From Rubripirellula sp. (GTDB lineage Bacteria > Planctomycetota > Planctomycetia > Pirellulales > Pirellulaceae), in contig JAQWPZ010000225.1 of the NCBI GenBank assembly GCA_029245125.1, positions 1 to 47,664 of the forward strand: a stretch of DNA of 47,664 bases, in the 5' to 3' direction. Below, piece after piece: positions 1 through 8,805 of this stretch. The translations under genes and the position numbers were made by a program. The notes under the pieces are model-generated. The model was not told the origin of the DNA. It was given only the letters and a program-made list of their open reading frames with translations, and made no database searches. The stretch's first letter is position 1. Each line of letters begins with the position of its first letter.

Positions 1-2
1 AA

Positions 3-737
3 AACGAAACTGAAATATTGGCAAAACTGAGAGCATTGCCAGCAGAGCAAATCCTAGAAACAGTCAAACAACGTTGGCCTGTCACGACCGACGGGTGGGT
101 GTTTCCCAAACCACCGCATCAGATTTACGCCGATGGCGAACAGCACCCCATCCCCATGATCGTCGGAACCAACCGAGACGAAGGGACAATGTTCACGGCT
201 CGGAAACCATTCGGCGGCACCCTCGAAACCTATCGCATCGCAATGGCGGAACGGTACGGTGAAAGCGGTAAAACGGTCGCTGATTTCTACGCCCCCAAAT
301 CAGATGAACAACTCTGGCAAGTTGGTGTCCAACATGTCACCGATACCTGGTTTGTCCAGCCATCGCGTGAACTCGCGACCGCAATGGACCGACAAGGAAG
401 TCCCGTTTGGATGTACCACTTCACAAAACCTGTCTGGGGATGGATGGGCGCGGCTCATGCCGCAGAGATCGGATTTGTCTTTGGCAACCTCGAAGAACCC
501 AAACCGGAAGACGCTAAACTGTCAGCATCATTCATGGACTATTGGGTTCAATTCGCCAAAACAGGGAATCCGAACCTCGATAAAAAACCAACTTGGCCAA
601 CCTTTCGAACGGCACAACCCTCTCACCTGGTGATGGACAAGTCGATACAGGTTGATACGGGCTTACGAAAGGAGGCCTGCGATATGCTGGACAAGATTCT
701 CACTCAACGACGACAGCAAGCCGCAAAGAACCGTTGA
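3..737 (+). CDS. Type B carboxylesterase, C-terminal part (5' end outside window)
   Basis: This is the tail of a carboxylesterase/lipase of the type B (cholinesterase-like) family, which hydrolyses carboxylic esters with a Ser-Glu-His triad. The reading frame is open from base 3 with no start needed, so the gene begins upstream and the nucleophilic-serine half is missing from view. Two family hallmarks are visible: the NRDEGTMF segment carrying the acidic triad residue, and GAAHAAEIGFVFG carrying the catalytic histidine. These are followed by the usual WVQFAKTGNPN segment near the C-terminus. The gene ends about 150 bp before a sulfatase on the same strand, so an esterase plus sulfatase cluster is likely. 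Family assignment is firm; the substrate is unknown. Confidence 0.85.
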   Translation, partial: NETEILAKLRALPAEQILETVKQRWPVTTDGWVFPKPPHQIYADGEQHPIPMIVGTNRDEGTMFTARKPFGGTLETYRIAMAERYGESGKTVADFYAPKSDEQLWQVGVQHVTDTWFVQPSRELATAMDRQGSPVWMYHFTKPVWGWMGAAHAAEIGFVFGNLEEPKPEDAKLSASFMDYWVQFAKTGNPNLDKKPTWPTFRTAQPSHLVMDKSIQVDTGLRKEACDMLDKILTQRRQQAAKNR

Positions 738-800
738 CCCATTGGGCGAGGGGAAGACATCGCGGAGTGACTTTGATTTCAAAATGCAGCATCGCTTTAC

Positions 801-839
801 CCACGCCCCCAAAACCACGCCCCCAAAAACCACGCAAAA
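801..839 (+). repeat. Short tandem repeat, 14-15 bp unit, about 2.7 copies
   Basis: The unit CCACGCCCCCAAAA occurs at 801-814, again with one extra A at 815-829, and as a partial copy CCACGCAAAA at 830-839. It lies in the gap between the carboxylesterase stop and the first sulfatase. It is one of several short tandem duplications in this window. Confidence 0.75.
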
Positions 840-885
840 CCGCACAGTTTCGACGGTGTGAGTCGTTAGCAAAACGGAAATTCCG

Positions 886-2280
886 ATGTACCGACCGATC
901 ATGATTTGCATCAATCTGCTGCTCCTGACATGGAGCATGACAGCAACGCACGCAACCGCCGAAAATCGCCCACTAAATGTGCTGCTGATCATGGCAGACG
1001 ACATCGGCTACGAGTGCTTCAGCAGCTATGGAAGCGAAGAATACAGTACGCCGCACATCGATGCGTTGGCCAAACAGGGCGTTCGTTTTACCAACGCCCA
1101 TTCGACGCCACTGTGCACGCCGACACGCGTGAATCTAATGTCTGGCAAAAGTAATGTTTTCAATTATCAAGACTTTGGGATTTATCCCACTGGGGAACCG
1201 ACGTTCGCAAATCATTTCAAAGAGCACGGCTACCGAACGGCGGTCGCGGGCAAATGGCAACTCCAAAACAAGCAAACTGGTAAAGGCATTTCGCCCAACG
1301 AAGCAGGCTTCGATTCCTACTGCCTGTGGAACATTCCCGGCGGTGGGCGGGAGCGGTATTGGCAACCCTCGTTCGTGCAGAACGGAAAACTGCTCGAGCT
1401 ACCGCCCGATACTTTTGGTCCCGACGTGATGACTGATTTCCTGATCGACTTCATCACAGCCAAACAAGAGAAACCTTTCGTCGCTTATTTCCCCATGATC
1501 CTGGTGCACAATCCGTTCGTTCCCACGCCTGACACAAAAGATGGCAAGCGGGTCGATCAAGCGAAACGAATGCCGAAAAAATCGAAACAAAATTACGTCG
1601 ATATGGTTGCCTACATGGACAAATGTGTTGGCCGTTTAGTCGATGCACTCCAAGTCAGTGGCCAGCGTGAAAATACGCTCGTCATTTTCACCGGCGACAA
1701 CGGCACCAACGCTAGCCTGTCCTCGGAACTGAGGGGAAACACGGTGAAAGGCGGAAAAGGCTACACGCATGACTACGGCACACACGTCCCACTGGTCGTC
1801 AATCTGCCAGGCCGCATCCCGCCAGGCCAGACCAATGAAGATCTGATCGCTTTCTCCGATTTCTTCCCCACCATCGTTGATGCGGCAGACCTACCAGCGA
1901 AAGCGGTCACGAACGGCGATGGATGGAGTTTTTGGCCGCAATGCCTTGGACGATCAGGCCGCAAACGCGACTGGATCTACGGGTACTACTTCCCCCGACC
2001 TTACGCCAAAACACTCGACAACAAATACAACCACTACGAAGTGCGGTACGCCCGCGACAAGCGTTTCAAACTGTACGGCAACGGCGATCTCTATGACACG
2101 ATCAAAGATGTAATGGAAAAGAATCCTTTGCCAAACAGCAACCTCGCCCCAGACCAGAACGCAGCCCGAGTCAAACTGCAAGTTGCTTTAGACGCCTTTC
2201 CCCAGCAGGGGCAAGCCATTCGCCACAACCAAGTGAGCAGCAAGCGGAAACTCGGATCGGAAAAGCGTTCGAACCATTAA
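886..2280 (+). CDS. Exported sulfatase 1 (Cys-type, formylglycine-dependent)
   Basis: Family S1 sulfatase of 464 residues that should hydrolyse sulfate esters after export. Residues 1-25 form a Sec signal peptide ending near THATAEN. The N-terminal metal-binding pair is seen in MADDIGYE (about residues 36-43). The activation motif C-T-P-T-R starts at Cys77, the residue oxidised to formylglycine. The FTGDNGTN segment (around residue 268) supplies further metal ligands. Length is normal for the family. It sits between a carboxylesterase and a second sulfatase on the same strand, which fits breakdown of a sulfated, acylated glycan. No formylglycine-generating enzyme is encoded in the window. A second in-frame ATG at 901 would give a slightly shorter signal peptide. 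The exact sulfated substrate cannot be told from sequence. Confidence 0.92.
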   Translation: MYRPIMICINLLLLTWSMTATHATAENRPLNVLLIMADDIGYECFSSYGSEEYSTPHIDALAKQGVRFTNAHSTPLCTPTRVNLMSGKSNVFNYQDFGIYPTGEPTFANHFKEHGYRTAVAGKWQLQNKQTGKGISPNEAGFDSYCLWNIPGGGRERYWQPSFVQNGKLLELPPDTFGPDVMTDFLIDFITAKQEKPFVAYFPMILVHNPFVPTPDTKDGKRVDQAKRMPKKSKQNYVDMVAYMDKCVGRLVDALQVSGQRENTLVIFTGDNGTNASLSSELRGNTVKGGKGYTHDYGTHVPLVVNLPGRIPPGQTNEDLIAFSDFFPTIVDAADLPAKAVTNGDGWSFWPQCLGRSGRKRDWIYGYYFPRPYAKTLDNKYNHYEVRYARDKRFKLYGNGDLYDTIKDVMEKNPLPNSNLAPDQNAARVKLQVALDAFPQQGQAIRHNQVSSKRKLGSEKRSNH

Positions 2281-2285
2281 ATCAT

Positions 2286-2309
2286 TTTGCCAAACTGGGC
2301 AAACCCAGT
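2286..2309 (+). terminator. Overlapping hairpins just after sulfatase 1 (possible terminator or mRNA 3' structure)
   Basis: Two mutually exclusive short hairpins start five bases after the stop: TTTGCC/GGCAAA (2286-2291 with 2298-2303) and ACTGGG/CCCAGT with a CAAA loop (2294-2299 with 2304-2309). There is no T-run after them, so a classical rho-independent terminator is not supported. They may protect the 3' end or be chance. Confidence 0.3.
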
Positions 2310-2463
2310 CGCGAACCTAGCATCGGAGTGAATCATGATCACCCCCAGCCCACCACGTCTTGATCAAATTGCATCACGACTTTCGCGCAAGTGTGCTCCC
2401 ATCGAACAACGACCACACAGCTCCAAATCGAACGGCCAACGCTCTCAAATTACGACGCGCACC

Positions 2464-4251
2464 ATGAACAAATCAATTGCATCACGCCAGTCAGGCCGGT
2501 CATCGTTGACCCTGCTATTCCTGCTCGTTTCCGCGTTAAGCCTGCAGGCAGCCGAACGACCAAACCTTCTGTGGATCACCAGCGAAGACAACGGCGTCTC
2601 CTGGGTGGGATGTTACGGAAGCAAAAATGCCAAGACGCCGAACATTGATCGCTTAGCCAAGGAAGGTTTTCGGTACACCCATTGCTTTGACAATGCGGCA
2701 GTTTGTGCCCCAACTCGCAGCACTTGGATCACAGGACACTATGCGATCTCGCTGGGAACACAACCGATGCGAAGTCGTTATGCGATTCCCCACGACAAAG
2801 TCCCCTACTATCCCGATCTGCTGAAGGCGGCTGGCTATCATGTCACTAATGGGGGCAAAACGGATTACAACATTGGTAGTCGCCCCGACAAAGATTGCTG
2901 GCTCGTTGACGGAAAACGCCCAGCCCGGAAACAGGGGCAGAGTTTTTTCACGATTAACAATATCGGCGACAGCCATGAAAGCAGGGCGTTTCCGAAAAAA
3001 CAGCGTGCTCAGGTAAGAACCGATCCCGCTAAAATGGTGCTGCACGCTTACCATCCAGATTTGCCCGAGATGCGTATGACGTACGCCACCTACGTCGATG
3101 CCGTCCAGACGATGGACACGAAGGTCGGACGAATCCTCGCAGAACTCGAAGCGAGCGGAGAGGCCGAAGATACCATTGTCGTCTACTGTTCTGACCACGG
3201 CGGTGTGCTCCCACGGAGCAAACGTTTTCTCTACTCCAGCGGGATCCACTGCCCGCTGATCGTTCGTATTCCTGAAAAATGGAAGCGTTGGTGGCCCGCC
3301 GAAAAACCAGGCATGACGGTTGACCGGATCGTCAGCTTTGTCGACATGCCAAAAACATTCGTCAGTCTGGCAGGTGGCAAAGTACCCGACAGCTACCAGG
3401 GTCACATTTTTCTCGGAGACAACATTGAACCGGCCCCCAAGTACCACCTCAGCTTTCGTGAACGGGCCGATGAGTGCAGCGATAACGTTCGCGGCCTGCG
3501 AGATCAAAGATATGCTTACATCAAGAACTACATGCCTTGGGCGCCCAACGGCCAACGCCTTCGATACATGTGGACCATGGCCGGCACACGCGCGTGGGAA
3601 CAGCACTACCTGGATGGTAAGTGCGATGACATCACCGGTCGATTCTTCAAGCCGAGACCATCCGAGGAGTTCTACGACACGCAACTTGATTTCGATAACA
3701 TCAACAATCTGATTGATTCAAAAGAACATCAAGCAAAGATCAAAGAACTGAAAGCTGGACTTCGCAAAAAGCAACTTGAACTATTCGATTCAGGCTTGCT
3801 ACCCGAGAAGATGCGACTACGCCGCGCCGAGGCAAATGGATTGACAATCTACGAAATGGTTCGTGATCCCAACCTTTATCCGCTCGAAAAGTATCTTGAC
3901 CTTGCCGATCGCGCGCTTTCCCGCGATCCACAAAACTTCGCTCAGTTTGCCGATTTGATGAATGATCCTGACGAAGGTGTTCGCTATTGGGCGATCTGCG
4001 GACTGTTCTTGTTGGACGACCTCACCAAGCCCGCCTCGCAAGCGATTCAAGACGCAGTCCAGGACGACTGTTCCGAGGTCCAGATGATGGCAGCCTGGTC
4101 GATGTATCGCCATGGTGAGGTAGAGAAAGCGAACGCGATCCTTGAACAGGTGAAACGCAATCCGCAGCACGATACCCCCTTCCTCCAATCGATCCACCGC
4201 TGGAAAGATGCACGACATCCGGATGACGCGAAACTCTCGATCAACGATTAG
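2464..4251 (+). CDS. Exported sulfatase 2 with helical C-terminal extension
   Basis: Family S1 sulfatase of 595 residues from the ATG at 2464. That start puts a clear signal peptide (LTLLFLLVSALSLQAA) at the N-terminus. An upstream in-frame ATG at 2335 has a better ribosome-binding site (GGAG, 6 bases away) but would add 43 unstructured-looking residues, so the start is unsettled. The metal-binding region reads WITSEDNG, and the activation motif C-A-P-T-R begins at Cys81. VVYCSDHGG carries the Asp/His pair seen in N-sulfoglucosamine sulfohydrolase-like sulfatases. The last 140 residues, beginning near DPNLYPLEKYLDLAD, look like HEAT-type helical repeats (DPDEGVRYWAICGL), a common tail in planctomycete sulfatases. 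Substrate unknown; amino-sugar N- or O-sulfate is a guess from the family. Confidence 0.9.
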   Translation: MNKSIASRQSGRSSLTLLFLLVSALSLQAAERPNLLWITSEDNGVSWVGCYGSKNAKTPNIDRLAKEGFRYTHCFDNAAVCAPTRSTWITGHYAISLGTQPMRSRYAIPHDKVPYYPDLLKAAGYHVTNGGKTDYNIGSRPDKDCWLVDGKRPARKQGQSFFTINNIGDSHESRAFPKKQRAQVRTDPAKMVLHAYHPDLPEMRMTYATYVDAVQTMDTKVGRILAELEASGEAEDTIVVYCSDHGGVLPRSKRFLYSSGIHCPLIVRIPEKWKRWWPAEKPGMTVDRIVSFVDMPKTFVSLAGGKVPDSYQGHIFLGDNIEPAPKYHLSFRERADECSDNVRGLRDQRYAYIKNYMPWAPNGQRLRYMWTMAGTRAWEQHYLDGKCDDITGRFFKPRPSEEFYDTQLDFDNINNLIDSKEHQAKIKELKAGLRKKQLELFDSGLLPEKMRLRRAEANGLTIYEMVRDPNLYPLEKYLDLADRALSRDPQNFAQFADLMNDPDEGVRYWAICGLFLLDDLTKPASQAIQDAVQDDCSEVQMMAAWSMYRHGEVEKANAILEQVKRNPQHDTPFLQSIHRWKDARHPDDAKLSIND

Positions 4252-4568
4252 CAAATCATCAACTGCTCTTCTGCCCGTGATCCCCAACATCCAGACGGCT
4301 GAATGCCTGCACCGACCAGAGCGTCCTGAGTAATAGAGCAACCTGAGTAACAGAGCAACCTGAATGACAGAGCGAATAGGGTGACTGAGCAACAGAGCAA
4401 TCTGGGTGACCAGTCGTCTCAATTCCCCCACAAGCTGTCGGCAAGCTGATTACCGGGGAAGCAGGCAGAATCATTCCACCCTCAAAATCAAAACACCGCC
4501 CGCTTACAGGCAGCTATTCCCAGCCATGCCAAGCGACAAATTTCTGAAATAAAGAGAGGACGTCTAAG
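4252..4568. other. Intergenic region carrying a 17-bp minisatellite
   Basis: No gene is supported here. The middle of the gap is the tandem repeat described separately. The last bases before the next gene contain a good ribosome-binding site (GAGAGGA at 4554-4560, 8 bases before the ATG at 4569). Confidence 0.7.
4318..4410 (+). repeat. 17-bp minisatellite, about five and a half degenerate copies
   Basis: Units close to AGAGCAACCTGAGTAAC lie at 4318-4334, 4335-4351, 4352-4368 and 4369-4385. A truncated unit follows at 4386-4393 and a further copy at 4394-4410. Copies differ at a few positions, so the array is not brand new. It is non-coding and lies between sulfatase 2 and the next hydrolase. 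Confidence 0.85.
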
Positions 4569-5327
4569 ATGCCGAAATGGCTTACTGCACTCGCAATCCT
4601 TTTGACTTGCTCCTCCGTGAACGCGCAAAACAATTTGCATACGCTCTACAAGGCACAGTCCATTGGCGACATGCCCTGCCGAGTGATGGCACCCATTCAA
4701 TTCGACAAACAGAAAAAATACCCGGTGATCGTTTCATTGCACGGCGGCGGTGGAAAAGGGACAGGCAACAAGAAACAGTTGAAGGACTGGAATCACCAAT
4801 TGGCAAATAAAAGCCGTCGAGAACAATTCCCCTGCTATGTCGTTGCCCCCCAATCCAACGAACTGTGGAATGCCGATCATCTCAACAAGCTCAAGTCACT
4901 GATCCAAACCCTTCCTTCCATCGACATGGATCGCATCTACCTGATGGGCCATTCAATGGGCGGCCATGGCACCTATATCCTCCTCCAACTCGATCCCAAG
5001 TACTTCGCCGCGGCAGCTCCATCGGCAGGAAGTGGACTGAAAAGAACAGGCAAATTCATCGAGCCTGAAAAAATCAAGGACATCCCCATCTGGGCATTTC
5101 ATGGTGACAACGACAGAGTGTGTCCGATCGAAAAGGACCTGGCGGTCTTTCGCGAGATGCAGAAATTGGGTGGCAATATGAAATTGACCACTTGGAAGGG
5201 AGACAACCATGGGGTCTCTGCAAAATTCATTGTCGGGGCAAACAATGGTGTTACCCAATTCAGCAGCCAGCGATGCAGTAAAGAACCAGACTTCATGACT
5301 TGGTTGTTCGCGCAATCGCGAGAATAA
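4569..5327 (+). CDS. Exported alpha/beta hydrolase (dienelactone hydrolase/esterase-like)
   Basis: Serine hydrolase of 252 residues with a Sec signal peptide (residues 1-20, cleaving after VNAQ or nearby). The oxyanion-hole segment is SLHGGGGKG (about 56-64). The nucleophile elbow GHSMGG places the catalytic serine at residue 129. HGDNDRVCP gives a probable catalytic Asp182, and GDNHG gives His214, completing the triad. This arrangement matches small secreted esterases of the phospholipase/carboxylesterase and feruloyl-esterase-like group often found beside glycan-degradation genes. The start is supported by GAGAGGA 8 bases upstream. The next gene also encodes an alpha/beta hydrolase on the same strand, so the two may be co-transcribed. 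The bond cleaved is not determinable, but an acyl ester on a polysaccharide is a reasonable inference. Confidence 0.85.
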   Translation: MPKWLTALAILLTCSSVNAQNNLHTLYKAQSIGDMPCRVMAPIQFDKQKKYPVIVSLHGGGGKGTGNKKQLKDWNHQLANKSRREQFPCYVVAPQSNELWNADHLNKLKSLIQTLPSIDMDRIYLMGHSMGGHGTYILLQLDPKYFAAAAPSAGSGLKRTGKFIEPEKIKDIPIWAFHGDNDRVCPIEKDLAVFREMQKLGGNMKLTTWKGDNHGVSAKFIVGANNGVTQFSSQRCSKEPDFMTWLFAQSRE

Positions 5328-5432
5328 ACCTGCACTCTCGGTAAAGCGTCCCCGAGAAAAGCACCTACCCTGAACCCAAATACAAAATCCTAATCGCACC
5401 AAACGACCGGTACCAATTCCAAGCCAAATAAC

Positions 5433-7097
5433 ATGACGACCGCCAAAATCACCACGCTCACTCGTCTTTCTGCTTACGTTGTTGCCAGCATGCTTTCGGT
5501 GTCACTGCTCAGTCCGGCAACACTGCTCAGTCCGGCAACCGCCCAAGATCATCAAGAAGAACCTGCTCGCAATTCGGCCACCGATTTGCAGGAAATCTCA
5601 GAAGAACAAGCTGACCTGCGGCAGGAACTACAGATTTTGGAACAAGAATTGACTCTGATCCGGGAACGAATTGCCGGCTTGGATCAACTGGCAGAGGTCC
5701 AGCGAGAAATGAACCGCCTGCTTGAGAGAATCGCACAAGCAGACGCAGCGGGTAACCAGGCGCAAGTAACGAAACTGGAATCACGAATTGAACCGCTGGA
5801 ACGGCACCTCAATGATTTACGAGAGAAGCTCGAAGCAGGTGGAGACACCAACGAACAGATCAATGAATTGAAAGCCTTGATCCGTCAAATTGACCGAACC
5901 AAAGTGATCAGCGCCGCGCCGCGTTGGACACGTGCATTGAAAATCACGATCAAAAACCTTGAACATTTGCGAGAGATTCAATCCAGGCTCGACAGCCTTG
6001 ATTCAGAGGCAAACGAATCAGAACGCGAAACGCTCGAAGAACAAACTGACCAGATTGGTGAACAGATCGACGAAGATGGCGAATTGGTGGAAATGATCTC
6101 TCAGTTCCTTGAATCAAGGAACGTAACCGAGGCAGACGAATCTGAAGAGATGGAAATGGAGATTACCGAATTCGTTCGCGAGCTAGAGAGCCGACGCGAC
6201 GTTTCGACGGAATCTCGCACCGAAAATCGTAACCAGAGCGACTCGTCCGAACTTCTGTCGGGCGAGTACTTCATCACCCAGTCATGGTCACAAGAAAACA
6301 AGTACAGACGCCCCTACTACGTCCAAGTGCCAGAGCCAACGAACGGGCAACAAAAAATCCCGGTTTTCATTTTCCTGCATGGCAACGGCGGAAATGCCCA
6401 AAATGCGATGCGGAACTTTGTGCGGAATCGCCGCAAACTCACGGCCAGCTACATCATTGTATTTGCCCAGGGCTATCGCGAAAGCTGGAACATTGTCTCT
6501 GAACGGTCCAAGGCTGATGACGTCAGCTTCATCGAAGCCATCGTGCTGAAAATGGCCCAACACAAAAATGTTGATCCAAACAACTTCAGCATCATGGGAG
6601 CATCAAATGGGTCGGCCTTGATTAACCAAATCGCAATCGAAAGCCGATTACCCAACATCCGCAATTACATCAGCGGAGTCAGCCCGCTGAATGTGTGGCA
6701 ATTTGATGGCACCAATTTCAAAGCAAAAGGAAGCGACAACAATTACAAGCGGGTTGCGACACCCATGACCGGCAAACGCTTGATGAATATCTCTGGCACG
6801 AACGATAATCTTGTGCCCTACCAAGGTGGCACCTCGCCAGCGATCCCAGCAAAAAATGGCAAGCTCGCCTTTGTCGCCGCCGAAGAATCAACGTTCATCT
6901 GGGCACGGCAAATGGGATACAAAGGCAAACAGATCACTCAACCGACCCGCACCGTCGGAAACATTGAATTCTTTGAGTACCTAGCAGGGGACGTGATTCA
7001 CTGCAAAGTCAACCAGGAAGGACATAACGCCACCCACGAGGTCAGTGAAGAGATGCTGCTGGAATTCCTACTTGGTGGTAAAAACACGGCGAAGTAA
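5433..7097 (+). CDS. Exported protein with N-terminal coiled coil and C-terminal PHB-depolymerase/feruloyl-esterase-like hydrolase domain
   Basis: The 554-residue protein has three parts. Residues 1-37 are a signal peptide that contains an exact six-residue duplication (LLSPAT twice). Residues about 45-270 are a highly charged Glu/Gln/Arg/Leu-rich coiled coil. Residues about 280-550 are an alpha/beta hydrolase with the oxyanion segment FLHGNGGN, nucleophile elbow GASNG (Ser391), Asp458 in SGTNDNLVPY and His531 in EGHNATHEV. The catalytic half resembles secreted polyhydroxybutyrate depolymerase/feruloyl esterase proteins (the LpqC group), which cleave ester bonds. The coiled coil is not part of those families and probably serves as a spacer, oligomerisation or envelope-anchoring stalk. 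The gene follows another secreted esterase and ends convergently with the PI-PLC-like gene. Confidence 0.8.
   Translation: MTTAKITTLTRLSAYVVASMLSVSLLSPATLLSPATAQDHQEEPARNSATDLQEISEEQADLRQELQILEQELTLIRERIAGLDQLAEVQREMNRLLERIAQADAAGNQAQVTKLESRIEPLERHLNDLREKLEAGGDTNEQINELKALIRQIDRTKVISAAPRWTRALKITIKNLEHLREIQSRLDSLDSEANESERETLEEQTDQIGEQIDEDGELVEMISQFLESRNVTEADESEEMEMEITEFVRELESRRDVSTESRTENRNQSDSSELLSGEYFITQSWSQENKYRRPYYVQVPEPTNGQQKIPVFIFLHGNGGNAQNAMRNFVRNRRKLTASYIIVFAQGYRESWNIVSERSKADDVSFIEAIVLKMAQHKNVDPNNFSIMGASNGSALINQIAIESRLPNIRNYISGVSPLNVWQFDGTNFKAKGSDNNYKRVATPMTGKRLMNISGTNDNLVPYQGGTSPAIPAKNGKLAFVAAEESTFIWARQMGYKGKQITQPTRTVGNIEFFEYLAGDVIHCKVNQEGHNATHEVSEEMLLEFLLGGKNTAK
5504..5539 (+). repeat. 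Exact 18-bp tandem duplication inside a signal peptide
   Basis: ACTGCTCAGTCCGGCAAC is repeated exactly at 5504-5521 and 5522-5539. It duplicates six residues at the end of the hydrophobic part of the signal peptide and keeps the frame. Identity of the two copies suggests a recent event. Confidence 0.9.
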
Positions 7098-7163
7098 TAC
7101 CACACGAGAACGATCCGAAACAACGCTCTTGCTTGGGGGCAAATGCGAGACACTGTTGAAAGC

Positions 7164-7200
7164 GTGGCGACAACAGTAAATTTTACGCCACTCATTTTTT
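7164..7200 (+). terminator. Candidate terminator between convergent genes
   Basis: A stem GTGGCG (7164-7169) pairs with CGCCAC (7186-7191) across a 16-base AT-rich loop, and six T residues follow at 7195-7200. This would serve the plus-strand hydrolase ending at 7097. The long loop and the fact that the T-run overlaps the end of the minus-strand PI-PLC gene make it a moderate candidate only. Confidence 0.4.
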
Positions 7201-8100
7201 GGCGAAGTTAGTCTCCACAATCCCCTCAATCAAATCTTCGCCTGGAAAATCCATCACGATGGTGCCGAGCCGAACCGGTTTCGGCAGATTCGGCTGCTTC
7301 AAGAACTCAATCGCTGTTCGATTCGTTTGCGTTGCATACCTTTGTGGCGTGATCAACCGACCAGGCAATGTCCCGCTGCAAAAGTTAATCAACCACTTAC
7401 TGCCACCGATGTCTGAAGCCTGCTTGAGATGTGAACGGATCAGCTTCTTCTTGACATCGACCGGGGCCTGATAGTCGTCTTGACGCAGCATCGCACCCCA
7501 CTTCTGCCCACCAAGATTCCCAACGCGATCCACCAACACGATGCGACTCCGCACGTTTTCCAATGAAGGCACCTGGTGACTGCGGTGCCATAACTTGCCA
7601 TCCTCGCTTGTTAGTTCTTCAAACGTATCCGCAAATGAGCGAGTATTCTCACGTGGCTTCGACTCTTCCTTGACCGACATGACAATGCATTCTGACGGAT
7701 GAGTTTTCAAGAATTCGTGGCACACGTCACGTACTGACTCGAATGACATTTTCTGATCGATGACACCGTGATAAATCAAAAACTTGTCACCGACGTGCCG
7801 ACACCGGATATCGAGAAAACGAATCCCGGCCTCGAGCTGGTCTGCCAACGGCCAGGTCTGGCACCTTCCAAAACCAAACGAAAAACCGTTGTAAACTGCG
7901 CAGGTATTGTGCGTTCCGGGTATCGAAATCTGGGACAGCAAAACACTATCCGGCAATCGCGACATCCAGCTCGAATATTCCTCCACCGTACTTTTGCGTG
8001 GGTGTGTTGAGAAACTTGTTCCAACATTTGGACCGTCAGCAGCGAGGCAGGCCACACAAGACAAAAGAACGGTGTGGAGCACGAGCAACGTTCGCAACAT
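7192..8100 (-). CDS. Exported phosphatidylinositol-specific phospholipase C-like (PI-PLC X domain) protein
   Basis: The 302-residue protein has a signal peptide (about residues 1-21, ending CLAADG) and a single PI-PLC X domain. The domain's two catalytic histidines are visible: His64 in SIPGTHNT and His111 in IYHGVIDQ. The sheet segment GIRFLDIRCR between them and FLKTHPSECIVMSVKEE after them are typical of bacterial PI-PLC. Such enzymes cleave phosphatidylinositol or glycosyl-PI to diacylglycerol and cyclic inositol phosphate. No Ca-binding C2 or Y domain is present, and the length matches the bacterial single-domain form. It is transcribed towards the coiled-coil hydrolase and away from sulfatase 3. 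Activity on PI is inferred; some bacterial members act on other phospholipids. Confidence 0.85.
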   Translation of the reverse strand: MLRTLLVLHTVLLSCVACLAADGPNVGTSFSTHPRKSTVEEYSSWMSRLPDSVLLSQISIPGTHNTCAVYNGFSFGFGRCQTWPLADQLEAGIRFLDIRCRHVGDKFLIYHGVIDQKMSFESVRDVCHEFLKTHPSECIVMSVKEESKPRENTRSFADTFEELTSEDGKLWHRSHQVPSLENVRSRIVLVDRVGNLGGQKWGAMLRQDDYQAPVDVKKKLIRSHLKQASDIGGSKWLINFCSGTLPGRLITPQRYATQTNRTAIEFLKQPNLPKPVRLGTIVMDFPGEDLIEGIVETNFAKK

Positions 8101-8805
8101 ATTTCATCAACCGGCGAATTCAGAAAATCATCCGAGCAAACATCTTGAATGGTCAACACAAAACACACTTTACCCCTCGCGAACCCATCTTAGCCCAGTT
8201 CGGTCGATATGCTCGATCCCCGAGGCGAAATATTAGCTGATCTCTCGATATGAATTCCAACAAACGGGTCAACTGAGAATTGCCGAGGACGCTTGAACCA
8301 AGGTCATAACAGCAGCGATTCAATGGTCATCCATCCAGAATGAGAATCAAACGAAGCAGACAAGCCATTCACGCAAAGAAACGGCTGAATCGTGGTGCCG
8401 TTTACGGGAAATCGTTTTTTGCAAAGGTATCAGCACAAACTGCCAACCGCTCGATCCCGAGCCAAAGGCCCGAACCTGGATTCTTAGGCAGTAGTAAAAC
8501 CGTGCGGATGGAATGCGACGAACTCACCATCCCGAAAAGACGAAGCGACTGCTCGCGACGGCCTCACCTCGCCACCGCAAAATGAACCGCGAATGCAAAC
8601 TGAGCCCTAAGTCACAAATGCTCTCGTTCGGAATCAAAAGTCTCAATCACCGCCCATACTACGCCGCCAAACCGTAGAATGTGACAGAGACGGCTGATGC
8701 GCAAAAACCGGTTCATAAAATCGATCTGTCTCTCGATCGATCCCGCAACTGAATGCACAACCGCCCCGAATGCTGGCTGTTTCAAACCTTTTTTATCCAA
8801 CCAAA
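8101..8805. other. Divergent intergenic region, no gene seen
   Basis: About 700 bp between the start of the PI-PLC gene (minus) and the start of sulfatase 3 (plus). Short open frames exist here, but none has protein-like composition or a convincing ribosome-binding site. Promoters for both flanking genes should lie here; I could not pick out a convincing -35/-10 pair. Confidence 0.5.

Noticed and set aside
2653..3684. 343-codon open frame on the minus strand
   Set aside because: It is exactly antisense to sulfatase 2, whose motifs are clear, and its translation shows no domain or signal. It is a shadow frame.
3817..4431. 204-codon minus-strand open frame
   Set aside because: It overlaps the end of sulfatase 2 and the 17-bp minisatellite; composition is that of antisense and repeat DNA.
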